Positions 1 to 9,625 of a stretch of DNA of 15,755 nt are shown piece by piece; the stretch's first letter is position 1, and each line of letters opens with the position of its first letter. Made by a program: the position numbers and the translations under genes. The notes below the pieces were generated by a model, which saw only the letters and a program-made list of their open reading frames with translations, made no database searches and was not told where the DNA came from. The stretch is taken from assembly GCA_039587215.1 (NCBI GenBank), contig JBDHIW010000038.1, positions 1 to 15,755 on the forward strand, given 5' to 3'. The stretch is from CAMYLY01 sp039587215 (GTDB lineage: Bacteria > Gemmatimonadota > Gemmatimonadetes > Gemmatimonadales > GWC2-71-9).

Positions 1-222
1 CGACGACGTGAAGGTGAATTCCGCCGACGTGATCACGCCGGCCTCGCCGGCGAGTTCCGCTCCGACCTCGATTGTGTCGCCCTGAAACATCTCGGTGGGA
101 ACGTTGAGCAGCGTGATCGAGAGCGTATTCGACGCTGCCTGCTCCTCGGGGAAGAAGCAGCCTGACACCGAAGCTGCGACGACGAGCGCCGCCAGACCTC
201 GTTTCACGTTCCCTCGCATCAT
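1..222 (-). CDS. Secreted lipoprotein, N-terminal 74 residues only (paralogue of the neighbouring 804-aa lipoprotein)
   Basis: The frame is open from the ATG at 222 to the window edge, so the C-terminus is missing. The first 22 residues are a lipoprotein signal: basic start (Arg3, Lys7, Arg8), an Ala/Leu/Val core, then V-S-G-C with the lipidated Cys at residue 22, followed by FFP. Residues 33-72 (SITLLNVPTEMFQGDTIEV and on) resemble the start of an Ig-like beta-sandwich and align with residues 34-72 of the next gene upstream. A GAGGTGG Shine-Dalgarno lies just before the start; ATG at 219 is an alternative one codon in. The gene follows the 804-aa lipoprotein by 42 bp on the same strand, so the two are probably co-transcribed. 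It is likely envelope-anchored; the function is unknown. Confidence 0.85.
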   Translation of the reverse strand, partial: MMRGNVKRGLAALVVAASVSGCFFPEEQAASNTLSITLLNVPTEMFQGDTIEVGAELAGEAGVITSAEFTFTSS

Positions 223-264
223 GGACACCACCTCAGGCCAAGAGGGTGAATCGGTTCAGCAACG

Positions 265-2679
265 TCACCTGGACGGATCCCGCTGCCGCGCCGCCTCGAC
301 CGCCCGCTCACGCATGAACGCCGGTGGCGCCTGCATGAGCTGCCCTGCATCGAACTTCTTCCGTACCTCGGGCGGGAGAGCGTTCATGTACTGCTGACGC
401 AGGGCTGCAGCCGACATCGTCTGTCGTGGCGCCGCGGGTTGCGCGAGCGACGGATCCCGCAGGAAGCCATCCAGCGCGACCGCCTGCGGCCGCGCGACCG
501 GAGTGCTCGGCGCCTCGTCAGCCGCGTTGTACCGGACCTCGAGCATGTAAAAGCGGAACGCCTGCGGGATGCCGTTGACCGTGGCCACGTTCCCGCAGCT
601 CCCGAACGTATCGCACGCCCACCCGGCGTAGTCGTACACCCGCAGCGTGTACACGCCGGTATCCGGCGCCACGAAGAGCGGTATCCGTGGGTCCGACAGC
701 CGCTGCGGTCCGAAATTGACACTCACCTGTGCCAGGAAGGCATCCCAGTCATTGGCCGCCAGCAGGGTCGAGTCCGGTCCGTACAGCTGGAAGAACCCGT
801 CGATGAACGAGCAGTCGAACGGCGCCCATGGCGTGATCAGATTGACGTCGCGCTCCGCCTTCTCGAGCACGGAGATGTCCTCGCCCGCCTGGCCGAAGAG
901 CCCTTGGAGCGCGGTCATCGTGCCGTCGAAGTCGATGTCGACCGAATCGCCGGCGTTCAGGAAGAACGCGTACTCGTCGTAGCCGCCGCCGTCCTGCAGC
1001 GTGCTCTGCACGCGGGTCGTACGGCCGTCCTGCAACGTCAACGTGTCGGGCGTGCCGTCCGTGACACCGGTGAGATTGAACGCCGAGGCCGGAGCGGTGC
1101 GGACCTCCGCCAACTCGTACGGGGTGACCTCGCCCGCCCAGTCGTGCACCAAGAACTGGTACGTGTCCTGCGAAGTCATCTCGGCCCAGATCTCCTCCGA
1201 CTGCGTACCCACGAGAGGCCACCCAATCAGCTGCGTCGACGATGCCGAGGCGTTCATGTCAAAGGCATACATGTCCAGATCCTGGCCGTCGCCGACCGGG
1301 TGCCGGATCGTGTACGCCTGGAACTTCGCCGGGCTCGGCGTCGTGATCGCAAACCAATCCGGATCTCCGGGATTGTCGATGGTGAACGTCGTCGTCCCAA
1401 GCGTCTCATAGGGCGCCGCGAGCCCACACAGATCGTTCTCTTCCGCGGCATCCGGCGCGAGCTCCGAGATGTACGAAGCCGCCACCTGATAGCCGTACGG
1501 GATCGCCTCGACCAGGTTGAGCCCGCCGTAGTCGAGGAGTACCTCGTACCCCCCCACCGGAGCATCCTGGAGCGCGAACACGAACTGCCGCGGCAGCTGC
1601 CCGAACGGCACGTCCCCGAAGAGCACTGACGTGGTCTCGAGCCCCCCGCAGTATTGCATGCCGCCCGGTGCCACGATGTCGAATGTTGCCGTGTCGACGA
1701 AGAAGACGCCCGCCGGGTAATCCGATCCGAAGGGTGAGTTCATCACGACCGACATGTCCGACGTGGTGGCCACCGGCATCGTATACCAGTCGACGCCACC
1801 AATCTCCACGACCGAGTCCCGCCGCTCCAAGATGGTGTCGGGCGGCGTACCGATATCGTTGTCGCTGTCGACGAGGACCGTGTCCACGCCGACGCTGTCC
1901 AAGACCGACTGACGCGGCTCCATCGCGATGAGGGGCGTGTTGAACCCGAGCGCAACCTCGGCCGGCTCGTTGTCATTCGGCTCGAGGAAGTCCACCTGCT
2001 CCACCGTGAGCGTGCCGTTGAACACGGCGGTCGCGAGCCCGGAACTGACCACAACGGAGGACTGCGATGATGCCGGCGGCACGACCCACGCCGCCAAGCG
2101 GCCTCGAGCCTGCGGCTTCGACGGATCCTCCGGCGTGTAGCCGCCGGAGATCGGCGCGCTGCCGATCCCGTCGATTGTGACGAGCGACGCGCGATTGAGC
2201 CCGACGCCCCAGATGAACACCGTGTCGCCCCACGCGATCCCGATATCGCCGTCGCCGTCCAGATCCGACGATCCAAACCCGGTCAGGGAATCGACTTCGA
2301 GCGCCTGGTGGATGAATGTTGCGACCTGCTCCGCCGTCACTCCGACGATCCCAACCACCTCCACGCTGACGGAGGGGGTCCCTGGACCCACCGCCTGGAT
2401 CGTCGCCGACGTGAAGGACCCGGAATCCTCCGTCACCAGAAGGGCGGCCGGGTCGCTGGACGCGAAGCGAAACGCGGTGCCCGGAATCGGCACCCCAGAC
2501 GAGTCGTTGAGGACTGCGCTCACCGTGGCGATATCACCCAGGAACATCTCGTCCGGCACCCCAGAAACCACTACGCCAACGCTGCCGGCCACCGTCGTGT
2601 CGTCTGGGAAGAAGCACCCGGATCCCACCGTGGTCGCGGCAACGATAAGAGCAACGCTGACTCGATTACGCGCACGCAT
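265..2679 (-). CDS. Large secreted lipoprotein with Ig-like and pre-peptidase-C-like (PPC) repeats, 804 aa
   Basis: ATG at 2679 is chosen because AGAGG lies 7 nt upstream, a promoter lies upstream, and the frame then begins with a lipoprotein signal ending G-S-G-C (Cys22, then FFP). Residues 34-110 look like a BIG2-type Ig-like domain. Residues 139-146 (DLDGDGDI) resemble a calcium loop. EPND at 233-236, EEND at 413-416 with DPDWF at 439-443, and residues 537-715 with a VYTLRVYDYAG segment suggest two or three PPC-like beta-sandwich domains. Residues 740-804 form a Pro/Ala/Arg-rich, probably helical tail. There is no catalytic motif and no C-terminal sorting signal I recognise. It is probably anchored in a membrane facing the periplasm or surface and may bind a protein or polysaccharide; the function is unknown. 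Confidence 0.88.
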   Translation of the reverse strand: MRARNRVSVALIVAATTVGSGCFFPDDTTVAGSVGVVVSGVPDEMFLGDIATVSAVLNDSSGVPIPGTAFRFASSDPAALLVTEDSGSFTSATIQAVGPGTPSVSVEVVGIVGVTAEQVATFIHQALEVDSLTGFGSSDLDGDGDIGIAWGDTVFIWGVGLNRASLVTIDGIGSAPISGGYTPEDPSKPQARGRLAAWVVPPASSQSSVVVSSGLATAVFNGTLTVEQVDFLEPNDNEPAEVALGFNTPLIAMEPRQSVLDSVGVDTVLVDSDNDIGTPPDTILERRDSVVEIGGVDWYTMPVATTSDMSVVMNSPFGSDYPAGVFFVDTATFDIVAPGGMQYCGGLETTSVLFGDVPFGQLPRQFVFALQDAPVGGYEVLLDYGGLNLVEAIPYGYQVAASYISELAPDAAEENDLCGLAAPYETLGTTTFTIDNPGDPDWFAITTPSPAKFQAYTIRHPVGDGQDLDMYAFDMNASASSTQLIGWPLVGTQSEEIWAEMTSQDTYQFLVHDWAGEVTPYELAEVRTAPASAFNLTGVTDGTPDTLTLQDGRTTRVQSTLQDGGGYDEYAFFLNAGDSVDIDFDGTMTALQGLFGQAGEDISVLEKAERDVNLITPWAPFDCSFIDGFFQLYGPDSTLLAANDWDAFLAQVSVNFGPQRLSDPRIPLFVAPDTGVYTLRVYDYAGWACDTFGSCGNVATVNGIPQAFRFYMLEVRYNAADEAPSTPVARPQAVALDGFLRDPSLAQPAAPRQTMSAAALRQQYMNALPPEVRKKFDAGQLMQAPPAFMRERAVEAARQRDPSR

Positions 2680-2718
2680 GGTACGACCTCTGTCGAGCAG
2701 TAAGTAGATGAACGAGGT

Positions 2719-2747
2719 ATCATGCCCCTGCTTTAAGGGCCTGTCAA
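2719..2747 (-). promoter_or_regulatory. Sigma70-type promoter for the lipoprotein genes
   Basis: On the minus strand TTGACA (2747-2742, perfect consensus) is followed by a 17-bp spacer and CATGAT (2724-2719, 4 of 6). The start site would be near 2712, giving a leader of about 33 nt that contains the AGAGG Shine-Dalgarno. The spacer holds a short GCCC/GGGC inverted repeat (2724-2727 and 2737-2740) that could be an operator, but it is too short to insist on. The remaining DNA up to 2964 shows nothing else I can support. Confidence 0.65.
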
Positions 2748-2964
2748 GGAAACGCAGACACGCGCAATCACGTTGTCCCATGAGGGTTTGCGTACCGTCC
2801 AGACCACCCTCCAACCCGGTCCCGCGCACCCCGCCGATTCCCAGACCAAATCTACCCCAGCATCGGCTGTGCCACCCGTGCCGCCGCGAACCTCGCGCAC
2901 TCGCGCATCAGCCCTATCTTCTTCGGTCGCAATCACATAGCCGTCGTCCGGCGAGGAGGCTCCC

Positions 2965-3714
2965 GTGGAGTGGATCTCGAACCCCGAAATCTGGATCGCG
3001 CTGATCACCCTGACGGTGCTCGAAGTGGTGTTGGGCATCGACAACGTTGTCTTCATATCGATCCTCGCGGGGAAGCTCCCGCCCGAGCAGCAGGATCGCG
3101 CGCGTCGGATCGGCCTCATGCTCGCGATGGTGATGCGCATCCTCCTGCTCCTGTCGATCTCGTGGATCATCCGCCTCACCGCACCGATCTTTACGGTCCT
3201 TGGCCAGGAGATCTCCGGACGCGACCTGATTCTCCTCCTAGGAGGCTTGTTCCTGCTCGGGAAGGCCACGCACGAGATCCACGACCGGCTCGAGGGCGAG
3301 GAGGGGCACAAGTCGACCGCACAGGTGGCAACGTTCGGCGCGGTGATCACGCAGATCATGTTGCTCGACGTCGTCTTCTCCATCGACTCGGTCATCACCG
3401 CGGTCGGGATGGTGAGCCAGGTCGGCGTCATGGTCGCCGCCGTCGTGATCGCGGTGCTGGTGATGCTGATCTCGGTGGGCCCCATCAGCGAATTCGTCGA
3501 GCGCCACCCGACGGTCAAGATGCTCGCACTGAGCTTCCTGCTCTTGATCGGCGTGTCGCTCGTGGCCGAGGCGTTCGACCAGCACATCCCGAAGGGCTAC
3601 ATCTACTTCGCGATGGGCTTCTCCGTGTTCGTCGAGGCACTGAACGTCCGGGCGAAGCGGGTCACGACGCCCCTCCAGCTGCGGCGCCCGTACGTCGACG
3701 CGGACACGGCCTAG
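2965..3714 (+). CDS. TerC/YgdQ-family integral membrane protein, 249 aa
   Basis: This is a short member of the TerC superfamily (UPF0053 core). The family is implicated in metal-ion homeostasis or export, but the substrate of this member cannot be read from sequence. Both signature motifs are present: GIDNVVF at residues 24-30 (Asp26) and DVVFSID at 135-141 (Asp135, Asp141). About seven hydrophobic segments can be seen (near 9-31, 50-70, 86-100, 120-148, 153-172, 187-203 and 211-226). No CBS or CorC_HlyC domain follows, so this is the membrane core alone. The start is GTG at 2965, with GAGGAGG ending 5 nt before it; upstream in-frame codons have no such site. The stop overlaps that of the convergent M14 peptidase gene, with no terminator between them. 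No clear promoter is seen upstream. Confidence 0.9.
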   Translation: MEWISNPEIWIALITLTVLEVVLGIDNVVFISILAGKLPPEQQDRARRIGLMLAMVMRILLLLSISWIIRLTAPIFTVLGQEISGRDLILLLGGLFLLGKATHEIHDRLEGEEGHKSTAQVATFGAVITQIMLLDVVFSIDSVITAVGMVSQVGVMVAAVVIAVLVMLISVGPISEFVERHPTVKMLALSFLLLIGVSLVAEAFDQHIPKGYIYFAMGFSVFVEALNVRAKRVTTPLQLRRPYVDADTA

Positions 3715-6314
3715 TTGGCGCTCGGCCCGAGGATGACCGCATTCAGGAAGAGGCGGTTCGCCCCGCGGAAGTAGCCGCGGTAGTTGAGATCCTCCGCGAA
3801 CGCGATGACCCGGCCGCGGCCCATGCGCTCCTCGAACGCGAACACGGCGTTCGGGAAGCGCTCCACGGACTCGTCCCATGCATGGCCCGCCAGCAGCACG
3901 CGGTCGGTGGCGGCGTAGCGGCCCACGACCCGGCGTGACGATTCCACCGGTCCCTCGGGTGCGACGTAGATCCGCTCCGAATCCACCAGCACGGGCACCT
4001 CCCCGTCGTCGTATCCTGCCGAGAGCCAGTAGCCGGGGTCGAGTCGCCCGCGCACCATGGCGCCCGGTACGTCGTACGGCTTGGCACCCTCGCCCGCATC
4101 GGTCTCGTACCAGCTGCGAAGACTGAGCCCGAGGTGCTGGCGCGCGAATTCCGTCGCGCCGGCGAGCGTGACCAGCGTGCCGCCATCGTGAATCCATCGC
4201 TGGAGCCGCGCGACACCGTTCTCGCCCAGCACGCGCGCCAGCGCGCCGCTCGAGGCGCTCGGGACGACCAAGACGGTGAACCGCGACAGATCGATCGACC
4301 CAACGGAGCTCGTCTTGAGCACCGTCGTCGGGATCGCGTACTGCTGGTCGAGCGTGTACCACGCCCACCCGAACGAGTAGCCGAAGATGGGAGTCTCCGC
4401 GAAGATCCCGATGGTGGCCGGCGCCACGTTGAACGTGAAGTCCCCCGACCCGAGCGCCGGAAAGCCGGAGTCGGAGTACCCGCTGGGCAAGGCACTCACC
4501 TCGATCGCATAGCGGGCGGCGAGGTCGGCCACCGCGTCGTGCACCGTCGGGTCGCTCTGTCCGACACGCACGATCACCGACCCGCCGGCGTACGTGGTCC
4601 CGCCGATGCGCGTCGGCCGGGTGAGTACACCCGCGCGGTGTCCCGCCTCGCGGAGATGGTAGAGCGCCGCAACCGACGCGGCCGACCGGCCGTCCAAGAG
4701 GTAGGCGTACGCGGCCCGGTCCGGCGGCGCCGGTCCATCATCCGCCTCGTCGGGCGACCACGGGCGCACCGTCGGTGCCGATGCCGACGTGCTGCCGAAC
4801 GCCGCCACGTCGAACAGCAGCGGCAGCGACCACGCCGTGATGTCGTAGAACCGCGGGTTCTCGTCCCGGTCGACGCGCGCACGCGCCGATGCGAGGAACG
4901 AATCAGGCAGGGGGTTCTCCGGCTCGAGCAAGGATCTGATGAGGGCATTGCGCGGCTGGGCTGCCTCCACGACGAACGTCCCCGGGGCAAACGAGCGACC
5001 GCCCACCGACTGACCCTCCCGGTCGCGCAGGCGGCCCTCGGTCACGGTCTCCGTCACGACACCGACGTCGACCCCGTTCCGGACGAGGAGGCTTGCGAGT
5101 TCGCGTACGAGTCGCGGATCGCCTTCGAACGGGAGGTAATAACGTCGGACGCCGGTCGCGCCGTCGGCCACGGCGGCGCGATGGGCGGCGTAGTACTCGC
5201 GCTGAAGCTCAGTCCGTCGCGCGACGGCCGTCCGCGCGGCGGTCCAGGCCGCCACGTACTGCTGCTCGAGCGCGTCAGCCAGCGTGCGCACGGATCCGTC
5301 GGAAAGCGCGAGCGCCAGGCCGCGGGTCGACCCCTGCTCGTACAACATGCCGACCGCACCCTGGTAGCTCCCGTACGACGTGGTGTAGCCCGGATAGAAG
5401 TAGTTGTATCGCTCGCGGGTCATGTACTCGAACCCGGCCGAGTCGAACGCCGCACCATAGGCACGGCCGAACTCGGCGAACCACCGCGACGCGAAGCGGG
5501 GGAAGAAGGGGCCCACCGGATCTCCGGGGGGATCGAAGTAGAACTCGGCGTCGGGACCCATCTCGTGGAGATCGACGACCACCTGCGGCCGCCAGGCCTG
5601 CAGCGTCGGGACCCGCGCCTGCGTTTCGCGCTGCGTGTGCGCGAACCAGTCGCGGTTGGTGTCGAAGTAGTAGTGGCCCGTGCGAAACTTGAGCCCCTGC
5701 CACCCGGTGAAGTCGTTCACCCAGTCGTCCCGCGCGGGATTCGGCGTGCGGCTCAGGTTCTCGTGGTTGGCGCGCGCGTGAGCGTCCCGACCGTCGGGGT
5801 TGAGCATCGGATCGATGAGGACCACGGCGTGCCGGAGCACGTCCAGCGTCGCCGCGTCGTCGCGGGTGGTCAGGTGCTCGAGCAGCTTGAGCACGCCCTC
5901 CGCTCCCGACAGCTCGAAGCCGTGGATCGAGCCCCCGTACCACACGATCACCGGCTGCCCCTCCAGGGCGGCGTCCAGTGCGTCGGGCGCCAGCGTACGC
6001 GGGTCGCCGAGCTGCTGCGCGGTCGCCTGGATCTCGTCCAGGCGGGCGTGGTTCTCCGGCGCGGTGACGATCACCAGGGGGAGCGCCCGCCGCTCCCACG
6101 ACTCGCCCTGCATCCGCACGGCCACCCGGTCCGACCGCTCCGCGAGCGTCTGGACGTACGCCAGCATCTGGTGATGCAGCGTGATGCGCTCCCCGAAGGC
6201 ATGGCCGGCGACGTCGGCGAACTCGGGAACCTGCGCGTGGGCGGCCGGCGCCGCTGCGAGTGCGAGCAGCGCCCCGAGGCGCGCGATCCGGACAGTCGTG
6301 GGCGGGCGAAACAT
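3711..6314 (-). CDS. Secreted M14-family zinc carboxypeptidase with C-terminal GATase-like domain, 867 aa
   Basis: This is a predicted exported metallopeptidase. Residues 1-27 are a Sec signal peptide with a likely cleavage after A-H-A. The M14 catalytic domain (about 40-360) has the zinc motif HGFE (His131, Glu134), the third ligand His250 in VDLHEMG, substrate-binding Asn220/Arg221 in DTNRDW, NPDGRD at 172-177, and the probable catalytic Glu326 in MLYEQGS. All core residues are therefore present and the enzyme should be active. Residues about 633-866 resemble a class I glutamine-amidotransferase-like fold often found on large bacterial M14 proteins; I see no obvious catalytic Cys there, so it is probably structural or binding. 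The start is ATG at 6314 with AAGGAG 8 nt upstream. It probably degrades peptides outside the cytoplasm. The gene is divergent from gltA and convergent with terC. Confidence 0.93.
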   Translation of the reverse strand: MFRPPTTVRIARLGALLALAAAPAAHAQVPEFADVAGHAFGERITLHHQMLAYVQTLAERSDRVAVRMQGESWERRALPLVIVTAPENHARLDEIQATAQQLGDPRTLAPDALDAALEGQPVIVWYGGSIHGFELSGAEGVLKLLEHLTTRDDAATLDVLRHAVVLIDPMLNPDGRDAHARANHENLSRTPNPARDDWVNDFTGWQGLKFRTGHYYFDTNRDWFAHTQRETQARVPTLQAWRPQVVVDLHEMGPDAEFYFDPPGDPVGPFFPRFASRWFAEFGRAYGAAFDSAGFEYMTRERYNYFYPGYTTSYGSYQGAVGMLYEQGSTRGLALALSDGSVRTLADALEQQYVAAWTAARTAVARRTELQREYYAAHRAAVADGATGVRRYYLPFEGDPRLVRELASLLVRNGVDVGVVTETVTEGRLRDREGQSVGGRSFAPGTFVVEAAQPRNALIRSLLEPENPLPDSFLASARARVDRDENPRFYDITAWSLPLLFDVAAFGSTSASAPTVRPWSPDEADDGPAPPDRAAYAYLLDGRSAASVAALYHLREAGHRAGVLTRPTRIGGTTYAGGSVIVRVGQSDPTVHDAVADLAARYAIEVSALPSGYSDSGFPALGSGDFTFNVAPATIGIFAETPIFGYSFGWAWYTLDQQYAIPTTVLKTSSVGSIDLSRFTVLVVPSASSGALARVLGENGVARLQRWIHDGGTLVTLAGATEFARQHLGLSLRSWYETDAGEGAKPYDVPGAMVRGRLDPGYWLSAGYDDGEVPVLVDSERIYVAPEGPVESSRRVVGRYAATDRVLLAGHAWDESVERFPNAVFAFEERMGRGRVIAFAEDLNYRGYFRGANRLFLNAVILGPSAN

Positions 6315-6325
6315 GGGTCATCTCC

Positions 6326-6354
6326 TTGGTCCATAGACTCTGCCCTCGTAGTAT
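6326..6354 (+). promoter_or_regulatory. Candidate gltA promoter, overlapping the divergent one
   Basis: TTGGTC (6326-6331), a 17-bp spacer and TAGTAT (6349-6354, 4 of 6) point toward gltA. The -35 matches only the TTG half of the consensus. The two divergent -10 elements would occupy the same bases, so the promoters would compete for polymerase. This is a weak call based on pattern alone. Confidence 0.3.
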
Positions 6355-6377
6355 CTTTCGCTGACGCGGCATGTCAA
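6350..6377 (-). promoter_or_regulatory. Promoter for the M14 peptidase gene
   Basis: On the minus strand TTGACA (6377-6372, perfect) is followed by a 16-bp spacer and GATACT (6355-6350, 4 of 6). Predicted transcription starts near 6343, leaving a leader of about 29 nt that carries AAGGAG. The -10 overlaps a candidate -10 for the divergent gltA gene. Confidence 0.6.
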
Positions 6378-6414
6378 AGGGAGCCGCGCGGGACCATTAG
6401 AGGGTGAGGATACT

Positions 6415-7701
<1,287 letters not shown>

Positions 7702-7728
7702 GCGCACGGCGGGTCCGGATCGACGCCG

Positions 7729-7767
7729 ACGCGGCGGGCAGTGACGTCACTGCCCGCCGCGTTTTCT
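7729..7767 (+). terminator. Intrinsic terminator of gltA built on a perfect 34-bp palindrome
   Basis: Positions 7729-7745 are the exact reverse complement of 7746-7762 (17-bp arms, no unpaired centre), followed by T at 7762-7765, C and T. In RNA this folds to a very GC-rich hairpin with a U-tract, 27 nt after the gltA stop. Read from the other strand there is no T-run after the stem, so it is canonical only for gltA. The stem could still slow polymerase coming from the gene that ends at 7787. Confidence 0.85.
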
Positions 7768-7786
7768 GTGGACCGACCGGGGGGAG

Positions 7787-9625
7787 CTACGGGATGCGGA
7801 CGCCGGGAATCCGCGCGAGCCGCTGCAGCTGGGCACGCAGTTCGGCCTCAGCCGCCGCGAGCCGTTCGCGCGGCACGCCGACCCGATCGGCGAGCTGATC
7901 GCGGACGGCAGCCACCCGCGCCTCGGCGGCATCCGCCTCGACGCGCACCAGTCCGTCGACGTGGGCGCGCACATCCGCCTCGACCCGCCGGACCTCACGA
8001 CCGAGTTCCGCGCGAAGGCTCTGGGCCACGGCGCGCCCGACGTTGGACCGGACGGCGAGTGACGGTGCCCGGGGATCCCCCACCAGGTCCATTTCGATCT
8101 CCACGTCGCGGATCCCCTCCACCGCGCGCCACATGAGGTCGGCCACCCACGCCTGCGAGCCGCGAGTCGGCCGCACCGTGGGCGCCTCGGACCGGATCCA
8201 CTCCACGGCTGGCGACGCCACCCGCCACCGGAGGTCGAGACGGTCGGCCTCGCGCGCCACCTCCAGCTCGGCCGTGCCCTGACCCAACGCCACCTGCCCA
8301 TCGAGCCCCCCCACCGAGACGGTCGGGAGCGCGACCCCCCGGGCGCGTGCCCGGACGGAGTCGCGCGTCGCGTCCGACACGCGGTCCACAACGGCGGCCA
8401 GCTCCAGGGCCGCCGGTCCGGTTGCGCCCTCAGTGCGGCCGGCCAGGATGCGAAGCGGCTGTCCGTAGATAGCGGGGTCCGTCGTGAGGCCGGTGAGTTG
8501 GGCTGCGTACGCGCCGGCCGCCACCCCGGCACCACCGAGCACCAGCCCGAGATCCGCCCGTTCGACGAGGAACCGCGGATCGGCGCCTCCGCCCGGATAG
8601 TGGACCGTCGTGCCTTCCCGCCGCGCACGCTTCGAGCCGGCAAGGCGGCGCGGGTCCAGCCCGGGCGGGAGATAGCGATCGATCACGCCGAGCCAGAACA
8701 GCACCGGGCGCGCCCACTGGAGCGCGAGGTCTCCGAACATGGCGGTCGACACTTCGGGACCCTCGAGCACCGGAAGATCGAGCTGCCCCATCGCCCACCG
8801 CACGTCGTCCGCCCGGGCGTCGGCGAGTCCCCGCACGCCCGCCTCCAGGTCCGTGACGCGCCCCCGCATGGCCGCGTCGATGGTCGTGAGCGTGCGATCG
8901 AGGCCGGCGAGACCGTCGAGCGAGCGTCGGGCGCGGCCCACCATTGCGGTCGCACCGCCCACACCGAGCGTGAGCAGGTTGGCGCGCTGCAGCTCGGACG
9001 CCAGGGCGCGCGCCGAGTCGATACGCGGTCCCGGGTCGAGGCCGGCGAGCTGTTGGCTGAACTCCGACTCCACCGCGGCCGCACGGTCGGCCAACGCCCG
9101 CGCCGCCTGAAGCGACCGCAGGCTGTCCGGCGCGACCCGCGCGAGATCGACCGCCGACTGCAAGCCGCCGACCGAGAGGGCCGGAATCCGAATCCCAGTG
9201 GCCCATGCGTCGACCCGTTGCCGCAGCGCGCGGCTCGCCGCACTGGGCCGATCGATGGCGCCCGACGTCTCCCGCGCCGTCCCGAAACGCACCCCGCGGG
9301 CGGACAGCCGTTCGACGACGACACGCTGGCTCAGCAGCGGGCCCACCGCGATGTCGGCTGCCAGCTCGTCCGCCTCGAGCAGGTTCTGCATCGGCCGATC
9401 CGGGTTCGTCACCGCCAAACCCCGCAGTGTTACGGCGCCCTCGGCGAGCTGCAGGTCGGCCGACGCCAGATCGACGCGCGCACCCACGACCGCCGTGCCC
9501 GCGGCCTCCACGCCGCGCTCCACGGCGCGGTCGAGCAGCAGCACCCAAGCGAGCCCCACGAGCGTCAGCACGAGCGCGAGCGGGACGAGGGCGCGCCATC
9601 GGAGCCACCGAGCCGCGCCGCTCAC
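7787..9625 (-). CDS. TIGR03545-type protein, AsmA-like envelope protein, 612 aa
   Basis: The start is GTG at 9625, whose GTGA overlaps the TGA of the upstream DUF2062 gene, so translation is probably coupled; no good separate Shine-Dalgarno is visible. One N-terminal transmembrane helix (residues about 12-31) would leave the rest in the periplasm. Residues 35-110 read like an AsmA/DUF748 start (alternating beta strands, GAVTLRGLAVTNP). About 125-260 is Ala/Arg-rich and probably helical. A beta-rich section follows, then another AsmA-like stretch (DVEIEMDLVGDPRAPSLAV) and a strongly helical, charged C-terminus. Pairing with a DUF2062 gene fits the known TIGR03545/TIGR03546 two-gene pair of outer-membrane bacteria, whose function I believe is uncharacterised. 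AsmA-like proteins are implicated in lipid transfer to the outer membrane; that role here is inference. Confidence 0.78.
   Translation of the reverse strand: MSGAARWLRWRALVPLALVLTLVGLAWVLLLDRAVERGVEAAGTAVVGARVDLASADLQLAEGAVTLRGLAVTNPDRPMQNLLEADELAADIAVGPLLSQRVVVERLSARGVRFGTARETSGAIDRPSAASRALRQRVDAWATGIRIPALSVGGLQSAVDLARVAPDSLRSLQAARALADRAAAVESEFSQQLAGLDPGPRIDSARALASELQRANLLTLGVGGATAMVGRARRSLDGLAGLDRTLTTIDAAMRGRVTDLEAGVRGLADARADDVRWAMGQLDLPVLEGPEVSTAMFGDLALQWARPVLFWLGVIDRYLPPGLDPRRLAGSKRARREGTTVHYPGGGADPRFLVERADLGLVLGGAGVAAGAYAAQLTGLTTDPAIYGQPLRILAGRTEGATGPAALELAAVVDRVSDATRDSVRARARGVALPTVSVGGLDGQVALGQGTAELEVAREADRLDLRWRVASPAVEWIRSEAPTVRPTRGSQAWVADLMWRAVEGIRDVEIEMDLVGDPRAPSLAVRSNVGRAVAQSLRAELGREVRRVEADVRAHVDGLVRVEADAAEARVAAVRDQLADRVGVPRERLAAAEAELRAQLQRLARIPGVRIP

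Noticed and set aside
2680..2829. A 50-residue N-terminal extension of the large lipoprotein
   Set aside because: It precedes a complete lipoprotein signal, overlaps the promoter, and lacks a Shine-Dalgarno at its start; ATG 2679 has one.
4134..6407. Long plus-strand frame of 757 residues across the M14 gene
   Set aside because: It is Arg/Val/Gly-rich with no motifs and is antisense to a peptidase with all catalytic residues; GC-rich DNA commonly keeps such frames open.
7742..7749. TGACGTCA, a CRE-like octamer, at the palindrome centre
   Set aside because: It is a consequence of the perfect palindrome; no bacterial regulator known to me for this context requires it.
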